This document shows positions 6,551-11,857 of a stretch of DNA of 11,857 nt, piece after piece. The position numbers and the translations under genes are program-made. Numbering within the stretch: position 1 is the stretch's first letter; each line of letters starts with the position of its first letter. This DNA comes from an uncultured bacterium (GTDB taxonomy: Bacteria; Bacteroidota; Bacteroidia; Bacteroidales; CAIWKO01): NCBI GenBank assembly GCA_903916135.1, contig CAIWVT010000332.1, positions 1 to 11,857 on the forward strand, given 5' to 3'. A model generated the notes under the pieces. That model did not search any database. It saw only the letters and a list, made by a program, of their open reading frames with translations, and was not told where the DNA came from.

Positions 6551-7901
6551 CCCATTCACCTCTTTCAATGAGAATCTGCTTCACTATGGGGTGTACATCG
6601 CACCAGCCCTCGCCATTATAGCCAAGGATGCTCAGGTTATCGCGCAGCAGCATTATCTCGTCCGTGTTTTTTGGTAGTTTGTTTTTGCTTTTGGCAAGGG
6701 CAACCAAAGTATTGTAATAGGTTGTCACAGGAGTTTTGTTACCATCTTCGTCGGTATAATCGGCAATACCGTTAGCATATTCCTTTTTTCTGAGGTTAAA
6801 TGCTATCCTGAAATCGCTTTCGTCAATACGGTTACGTTTTTTGTAAATTGCATTATCTTTGGCTTCAATGATCATCAGAAATAAATCCATAAGACAACCG
6901 CCACTTTTGCGAACAAAGTTTGTCAATAATTCATCAGAGGTGAAAAGATTTTCCGTATCCATTCTGGCTTTCACAATGCGCTTCATGCTATCAATGCCTT
7001 CCGGCGAATCAGAACCGTCTTTTTCGCTCACCTTAATCATAGGCAATTCGGGAGTTGCCGTAAAATTTGATTTAATAACATTGAATTTGCTGTGGTTGTA
7101 AAGGGAAATAGGGAAAGTATAAATTACATTGGCTTTTAAAGCTACCAACTGGTTAGAATAATTAATAAAGAGATCTTTTGCTCTCTCAAATGGTATTTTA
7201 TCAAGGTCTTCAATGATGATGAGCAGGTTTTTTTTGCCAATGCGGTCGAGGTCTAAAATAATTTCCATTATCAAATCATTGCAATAATCAACCAATTCGT
7301 GGAGGCGTGGTTCTACGTTACGCTTAATCATTTCCTTTAACGAACCGCTTGTTTTGGCGCTTACTCTCAACTTTGCAAAGAATTTTGCGACATAAGGGAT
7401 GCTGAAACCTGCACCGGCTTCGGTTTCTGCCTTCATGCCGATATATTTCTCGTTTATTTGCTCGATCTCCTGTGTCTGTAACCAGTTTGAAATCCTTTGC
7501 ATATAGATTGGAGAAATCTTCAATTTATTCTCAACTGCCACTTCGAATAACTTTTCCATTGTTACAATAAATAGCTCAATGTGGTTCAAATGCTGTGGAT
7601 CTAATTCCTTATGAACAGAATAATTCAACACGAGGAATTTATCTTCAATATCTTTTTGCAAATGGTTCAATTCAGTGCTTTTACCACAACCTTTATAACC
7701 GATAAAAAGTATATGGGCATTCACCTCAAGCCCATTCTCTCTAAGAAGCTTTGTAATCTTATAACGGGGGGAAGCAGAATGGGAACGCGCTTGTTGCACA
7801 TCAAGATAAAACTCGTCGAGTTCATCAATGTTCAATGGACGGCTTCCATAGAAAGCTTTGTATAAATCTTCTAACTTAAAAGCTTTTGTTATTGCTTGCA
7901 T
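6528..7901 (-). CDS. P-loop ATPase (STAND/KAP/AAA-like) of a two-gene module
   Basis: This is a 457-residue soluble protein. A Walker A motif GYKGCGKST spans 68-76 (K74, S75), and a Walker B region NLLIIIEDLDKI spans 225-236, with E231/D232/D234 as candidate Mg-binding and catalytic acids. After the core, LLTNFVRKSGGCLMDLFLMI (325-344) resembles the lid helix of STAND and AAA ATPases. The C-terminal part (395-449), ending in GYNGEGWCDVHPIVKQIL, looks like a winged-helix domain. The 110-residue insertion between Walker A and B is helical and charged. No transmembrane segments are seen, unlike many KAP NTPases. It is the first gene of a two-gene operon and shares 23 bp with the TPR-protein gene. 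The likely role is an ATP-dependent switch acting with that partner. Exact subfamily and function are not determined. Confidence 0.85.
   Translation of the reverse strand: MQAITKAFKLEDLYKAFYGSRPLNIDELDEFYLDVQQARSHSASPRYKITKLLRENGLEVNAHILFIGYKGCGKSTELNHLQKDIEDKFLVLNYSVHKELDPQHLNHIELFIVTMEKLFEVAVENKLKISPIYMQRISNWLQTQEIEQINEKYIGMKAETEAGAGFSIPYVAKFFAKLRVSAKTSGSLKEMIKRNVEPRLHELVDYCNDLIMEIILDLDRIGKKNLLIIIEDLDKIPFERAKDLFINYSNQLVALKANVIYTFPISLYNHSKFNVIKSNFTATPELPMIKVSEKDGSDSPEGIDSMKRIVKARMDTENLFTSDELLTNFVRKSGGCLMDLFLMIIEAKDNAIYKKRNRIDESDFRIAFNLRKKEYANGIADYTDEDGNKTPVTTYYNTLVALAKSKNKLPKNTDEIMLLRDNLSILGYNGEGWCDVHPIVKQILIERGEWDGQQSEI
6556..6563 (-). promoter_or_regulatory. Ribosome binding site of the TPR gene, inside the ATPase gene
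   Basis: AGAGGTGA (reverse complement of 6556-6563) lies 5 nt before the ATG at 6550. It is a good Shine-Dalgarno match in a window where most genes have none. It sits within the last codons of the ATPase and decides the start in favour of 6550. It also suggests that ribosomes finishing the ATPase reinitiate on the TPR gene. Confidence 0.6.
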
Positions 7902-7996
7902 AGTATTATTGTATTATTTGGTGTCAAGTTTCATATGCTTATTAATGATAAAACCGATACGATTTATGTAATGGTATAATTTGTTTAAATTGCCTG

Positions 7997-8030
7997 CAAA
8001 GATAAACATTTCATTTCAATATTGAACAAA
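7997..8030 (-). promoter_or_regulatory. Promoter of the ATPase-TPR operon
   Basis: TATCTTTG (complement of 7997-8004) is a perfect TAnnTTTG -7 element. A TTTG (complement of 8027-8030) may be the -33 element, at a slightly long 22-bp spacing. The predicted leader is about 90 nt, AT-rich, without a Shine-Dalgarno site before the ATG at 7901. No operator-like palindrome was recognised in the leader. Confidence 0.6.
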
Positions 8031-8092
8031 AAAAGTAAAGACATGCCTCTAAGTAAGTCATCAGATGACTGAAATCAGGCTTAAACGATTAG

Positions 8093-8253
8093 CTCCGCCT
8101 TTCACCTGTCCCGCACAAAAAGTGTCGTGGAAGGCGGAGTCAGGCAAGAGTAGGCGAAGCTTGGCTTTAGCCATGACATGTAGTGTTATTATTCAGGGCT
8201 AAAGCCCTTATGTGTGTTGTTTTCATCAGGCTCCGCGTTAAAACGCGGAGTTA
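8093..8253. repeat. Four-hairpin nested palindromic element, copy 2 (diverged)
   Basis: This is the same order and orientation as the copy at 4568-4700. Stem 1 is CTCCGCCTT (8093-8101) with AAGGCGGAG (8131-8139), now around a 29-nt loop. Stem 2 is TGGCT-TT-AGCCA (8162-8173), stem 3 is AGGGCT-AA-AGCCCT (8195-8208), and stem 4 is CTCCGCGTT-AA-AACGCGGAG (8231-8250). The block from CAGGGCTAAAGCCC through TTATGTGTG is identical in both copies. Stems 2 and 4 differ from copy 1 by changes on both sides that keep pairing. It lies about 190 bp upstream of the ATPase start codon and beyond its promoter, so it probably does not belong to that leader. Confidence 0.85.
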
Positions 8254-8331
8254 TTAATTTGGGGAAAGGTTTTGTGATTAGGTGAACCTTCCTATCTGTG
8301 TTACTCAGGCAGGAGGTAGTGATAATGAAAC

Positions 8332-8363
8332 GGCTTGTCTCGGAGTTTGAGGCAAGCCTTTTT
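8332..8363 (+). terminator. Orphan terminator-like hairpin
   Basis: GGCTTGTCTC (8332-8341) can pair with GAGGCAAGCC (8349-8358) through ten positions, one of them a G-U pair, followed by TTTTT on the plus strand. No plus-strand gene ends nearby. It may be the remains of a lost gene, end antisense transcription, or back up termination of the secreted-protein gene despite a poor U tract in that direction. Confidence 0.5.
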
Positions 8364-8426
8364 ACTTTATAACTTTATAAACTTTCAACTTTAAGTACTC
8401 CAAGCATGCAAATTACCCGTCGTGTT

Positions 8427-8459
8427 AGTGAAGCCTTCACTTGAAGTGAAGGCTTCACT
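8427..8459. repeat. 16-bp perfect inverted repeat downstream of the secreted-protein gene
   Basis: The arms 8427-8442 and 8444-8459 are perfect reverse complements around a single G. Each arm contains GTGAAG-CCTTCAC-like self-pairing, so the element can fold as one long or two short hairpins. It lies 85 bp past the stop codon of the minus-strand secreted-protein gene. No T run follows in that direction, so it looks more like a repetitive palindrome than a classic terminator. The remainder of 8460-8544 shows nothing recognisable. Confidence 0.75.
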
Positions 8460-8544
8460 TGGTCACAGTAAAATTGAAAATAACGGCTACTCTCTCGGCA
8501 TTATAACAAACGAAGTATGGATAAAAATATAGAAAGTAACGGTA

Positions 8545-11500
8545 TTATTTGTTAGTGGAATAGAACAATTTTTGGCAGAGAGTGCCGTCAGGATTATTAA
8601 GATACACCACTAAGATTTGAGTAGTAGCGTTTAGATTTAGTTTATGTTCGCTTTCGCCTTGTAGCGTAGTCTGCATAAGTTTTTGCCCTAAAACATCATA
8701 CACCTGCACTTCGGTTTCCTTGGTAATCAGCGTAAGGTCAATGATCAATTGCGCGCCGTCGGAATAAATTCGCGCAGGAAGTGTGTTATCATAAGGATTA
8801 GCACCTGGTCCGAAATATAAAACAAAACGATTTGCAGCGTCGGACATAGTTGCTTTGAAATTATAGATGGGTGCGATTTTCATATTTTGAATGTAATGCA
8901 ATTGGCGGTCTTCGAGCATCACGATGTTAAATCTACTTTGTTCAAAATTACATTGGATGACATAATCGCCATCAGAACCGGCAGTATAATTAACCGGCAC
9001 AACAGGGTTTTCTTCAGGGTTGGTGAAATAATGAACGGATAATTTATCAGAAGTCGTAGGCATATATAGGCTTGGAGCCGAAGCCACCTTACTAAACAAT
9101 TTCATGGCACCATTTCCATTTTCGGGTTTGCCAAAGTCTAACAAGATTTCATCCGAGCCCAAACCAGCACCTGAAGCAACCGTGAGACTAAATTTGTCCA
9201 AATCTTGTTCAGGCTCTTTAAAGAAGTTAGCCCCTGCGTGAGTTCGTACAGAATTATTCAAAACGAAGTTGCCTGCACTTGCTGCCCGCACAAAATAAGC
9301 TTGGTTGGGAGCTATATAACGAGTTACGTTATTGGTTCCAATACCGGAAGCTGAATTGAAGGCTCCATAATTATTAGTAGCCGGATTCCATATCCACATA
9401 TCATACCCTGTGCTACTTGGAACTAAATTTGAACGGCTCCAGCCTGAAGCGGCTTGCCAATCAATGGAAGACGGATAAGGATTTCCCACCAAATTGAAAC
9501 CTTTTAGGCTATCAACACTGCTTGCGGCAGTAATTCCATAGCTTATGGAAGCATTATTCAAATTCCCTGCAAATTCTTTGGTTTGATGCACTTCTTGTAA
9601 GGAATAAAGATAACCACGTCCGGGAACAAAGTTTTCACTTGGATTGATGGTGCTCCAATTGGGATTTAGTTTGTAAATCCAGCAATTGGTGGGTTCGTTC
9701 CAAATATACATATCATAGCCCGTACCATTACTATAATTGCCTGAAGGCAACCAGGGTCCGCTGATAGATTGAGCAGTCATTGGCGAAGAAAGAAAATGCC
9801 AATCTTCCACTGCCCCCGGAATGTAACGTTGCATTGTTGCAGGCACATTGTTCGTGTTGTGAAGTAGGGATGCTGTTCCTGTTGAGTCTGATTTAAGAAC
9901 AAAGCCTGAATTGCCTGCAGAATTAGTAATCGTACCTATTGCCGTGAGGGTTTTTCCTGCTGCAACATTAAATTGTTTTCCTGAATTAATGACAAAGTTG
10001 TTGTGGACCGTGAAATTGGTGTCAAGCGTTACTCCAGCCGTATTATCTATAGTAAGATTATAAATGCTGTCGTTGCGATAGCGTCCGGCAACAATGTGTT
10101 GTAAACTTGTACCACCATAAATGATTGTAGGTGTGTTGCTGTATGCATCTAACTTTCCGGAAGTAGCTGTGATAATATTCAGCAGTCGTAAGCTCCCATT
10201 TAAGGTTACATTGTTGGTGTTATTAACGGTAAGATTATAAACGGCATTATTGTAAAAAGCACCAGTTGGGATAGCTTGAGCAGCAGAACCGGCAAACTCC
10301 ACAGTGGAGCTGGATGCAGAGGCATCAATTTGAGCACCGTTGGTAAAGTTTAAATCGCCTTTTACAGTTAGTTTATATCCATTGGTAACCATACGATAGG
10401 TTGATTGGTTGATGAAAATATGTGTTACGGAACGATTTTGATCCATTTGGCAATGATTTAGGGGCGCATCATCGAAAATAATATTAGCATCAACAGCAGG
10501 CACTGTGTTTGCTGTCCAGTTGATAGGTGTATTCCAATCGTTGCTTAAACTTCCTTTCCATTTGTTGACGGAAATATGTTCCCAAGCACCCATGGTAGGA
10601 TTGTATCTTGGATTCGATCCAAAATCAGTCGTTATACCCAATCCGGAAATACCATTCAAATCTATTCCAAGTTTATAGCCTATTGCTACAGTAGCACCGG
10701 GAGTGATGAAAGAAGGATTGGTATTCAAACTATGTGCATCCTGCCCCGTAACAAGTGGGAGTGTGGTTTTGTTTGCATTATTATAGTATCCAAGGACTCC
10801 ACCTGTACCAGAAACATAGTAATCGTTATAATCTAATGTCAAATTTGTACTCGAAGTATAATTAAAGTATGCGGCATAGTGCAAACTTGACCCACCCGTT
10901 GTGGAGCGAGCATTCATAAAAATGTTATTTCTAAAATTCCGAGTGTTTGTTGTAACAGCACTATATAAAGCATAAGATTTATTGGTAACTCCTGAGTTCA
11001 AAGTTCCACTAATATATATAGTATTAAAATATAGATTATTATTATTGCCTGCGGCACCTGTTTCATAAATACCATATATCGTGGTGGCAGTGTTTCCACC
11101 GAGACTGATTATATTGTTGTAGTAGGTAGTCACACCGGAATTTATTTTAATACCATACAATGAGGCTGCTGTTAAAGATGTGCTTACTGATAACCCATAA
11201 ATAAAGTTGCTATGGACAACATTAGCACCTGTGCCTGCAATAAAATACAATCCGGTAACATTAGTCGCCGCTGCACTAGCCCCGGTTGAAGATAAATTAT
11301 TAATTGTATTCCCGGAAACAACATTAGCCCCTGCCCCTCCGGTAAAATATATACCATAAATGTATCCTGCATAGGTCGCATAAGAATTAGATAGTGCATA
11401 AATGCTGTTTCCCGTAACAGTTTTTAGTGTGGCGCCAGTTAAGGCGATTCCACATACGGAGGCATTATTGGAAGCCGAGGTGTTACGGTTGGCTATGGTC

Positions 11501-11857
11501 AAATCATGTATTGTATTATTACTAATTATGTTGGTGCCATTCGTAGAGGCAATACCATTAATATATCCTAATGTGCCGTTCGTAGCATTGCTTGTGCTAT
11601 TTTTAAGATTGGCTATGGTATTATTATTTACTGTAATCGTACCTGCTCCTTGATTGTAAATTCCATAAACAGTTTGCGCCTTCCCTGTGCTTGTTGATGT
11701 AGTATTTATACTATAAGTTGTAGTAGTGCTTCCTATAGTATTGTAATTTATTGTAGTGGTTCCTGCAGTAGCAGTCTTATTAATTCCAAAAAAGTTCGTA
11801 GCGTTAGCAGTTGAGCTATTTGCTGCTGTTATGGAGCCTATAGAATTGTTTTGGCAA
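8545..11857 (-). CDS. Large secreted beta-helix protein with T9SS-like sorting domain (5' end outside window)
   Basis: The frame is open from the window edge to the TAA at 8545-8547, giving at least 1103 residues. The codon at 11500-11502 is an internal TTG, not a real start, because the same Asn/Thr/Gly-rich repeats continue upstream (for example VYGIYNQGAGTITVNNNTI). Residues 1 to about 425 contain degenerate repeats built on YGIY..G.GANVVSGNTINNL, as in right-handed parallel beta-helices. GAWEH closes that region. A WKGSLSNDWNTPINW section and further beta-rich segments follow, then paired YDMYIWN and YDMWIWN blocks found in Bacteroidota surface proteins. The last 75 residues (VYDVLGQKLMQTTLQGE ... 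KLFYSTNK) resemble the T9SS C-terminal signal, which directs export across the outer membrane. Signal peptide and promoter must lie beyond 11857. Likely a cell-surface or secreted adhesin-like or matrix protein; ligand unknown. Confidence 0.88.
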   Translation of the reverse strand, partial: CQNNSIGSITAANSSTANATNFFGINKTATAGTTTINYNTIGSTTTTYSINTTSTSTGKAQTVYGIYNQGAGTITVNNNTIANLKNSTSNATNGTLGYINGIASTNGTNIISNNTIHDLTIANRNTSASNNASVCGIALTGATLKTVTGNSIYALSNSYATYAGYIYGIYFTGGAGANVVSGNTINNLSSTGASAAATNVTGLYFIAGTGANVVHSNFIYGLSVSTSLTAASLYGIKINSGVTTYYNNIISLGGNTATTIYGIYETGAAGNNNNLYFNTIYISGTLNSGVTNKSYALYSAVTTNTRNFRNNIFMNARSTTGGSSLHYAAYFNYTSSTNLTLDYNDYYVSGTGGVLGYYNNANKTTLPLVTGQDAHSLNTNPSFITPGATVAIGYKLGIDLNGISGLGITTDFGSNPRYNPTMGAWEHISVNKWKGSLSNDWNTPINWTANTVPAVDANIIFDDAPLNHCQMDQNRSVTHIFINQSTYRMVTNGYKLTVKGDLNFTNGAQIDASASSSTVEFAGSAAQAIPTGAFYNNAVYNLTVNNTNNVTLNGSLRLLNIITATSGKLDAYSNTPTIIYGGTSLQHIVAGRYRNDSIYNLTIDNTAGVTLDTNFTVHNNFVINSGKQFNVAAGKTLTAIGTITNSAGNSGFVLKSDSTGTASLLHNTNNVPATMQRYIPGAVEDWHFLSSPMTAQSISGPWLPSGNYSNGTGYDMYIWNEPTNCWIYKLNPNWSTINPSENFVPGRGYLYSLQEVHQTKEFAGNLNNASISYGITAASSVDSLKGFNLVGNPYPSSIDWQAASGWSRSNLVPSSTGYDMWIWNPATNNYGAFNSASGIGTNNVTRYIAPNQAYFVRAASAGNFVLNNSVRTHAGANFFKEPEQDLDKFSLTVASGAGLGSDEILLDFGKPENGNGAMKLFSKVASAPSLYMPTTSDKLSVHYFTNPEENPVVPVNYTAGSDGDYVIQCNFEQSRFNIVMLEDRQLHYIQNMKIAPIYNFKATMSDAANRFVLYFGPGANPYDNTLPARIYSDGAQLIIDLTLITKETEVQVYDVLGQKLMQTTLQGESEHKLNLNATTQILVVYLNNPDGTLCQKLFYSTNK

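Noticed and set aside
6566..6568. TTG start for the TPR protein
   Set aside because: The ATG at 6548-6550 has AGAGGTGA 5 nt upstream and is a stronger start; the TTG has no such site.
8431..8460. Intrinsic terminator for the secreted-protein gene
   Set aside because: The palindrome is perfect, but no U tract follows in the minus direction; it is kept as an inverted repeat only.
11500..11502. TTG start for the secreted protein (985 residues)
   Set aside because: The frame continues open to the window edge with the same beta-helix repeat character, and no signal peptide follows this codon, so it is internal.

Overview
The window most likely comes from a member of the Bacteroidota. Its AT-rich DNA carries a large secreted beta-helix protein with a type IX secretion (T9SS)-like C-terminal domain. 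Leaders are A/T-rich and mostly lack Shine-Dalgarno sites, and several genes are preceded by TAnnTTTG boxes, the -7 element of this phylum. The sugar transporter and peroxiredoxin also match forms typical of the phylum. No rRNA, tRNA, CRISPR array, integrase or transposase gene was seen.

Layout. (1) Positions 1-2864, plus strand: the last codons of an upstream gene overlap (ATGA) a FucP/GluP-family sugar transporter. A ZIP-family metal transporter follows after 23 bp, then a typical 2-Cys peroxiredoxin with its own promoter-like sequence. (2) 2865-3110: an eight-copy heptanucleotide repeat and a strong bidirectional terminator between convergent genes. (3) 3112-4065, minus strand: an unrecognised protein with a C-terminal carboxypeptidase-regulatory-like beta domain, with a well-spaced promoter immediately upstream. 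(4) 4138-4774: no gene, but a 43-bp tandem array (seven full copies plus a partial one) and a four-hairpin palindromic element. (5) 4775-7901, minus strand: two overlapping genes. The first encodes a P-loop ATPase; the second encodes a protein with an alpha/beta N-terminal domain and a run of 48-residue TPR-like repeats. (6) 7902-8544: no gene, but the ATPase promoter, a diverged second copy of the four-hairpin element, an orphan terminator-like hairpin and a 16-bp inverted repeat. (7) 8545-11857, minus strand: a large secreted protein whose 5' end lies outside the window.

The most interesting unit is the ATPase + TPR pair. The genes overlap by 23 bp, and the second gene's ribosome site lies inside the first, so the proteins are probably made together. 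The architecture (NTPase with a candidate C-terminal winged-helix region, partnered with an alpha/beta domain plus TPR-like solenoid) recalls STAND-like sensing and conflict systems. Its function cannot be read from sequence, and defence is only a hypothesis. The two four-hairpin elements flank this pair in the same orientation. Comparing them shows paired substitutions that preserve each local hairpin, which points to a repeat family whose small stems are maintained.
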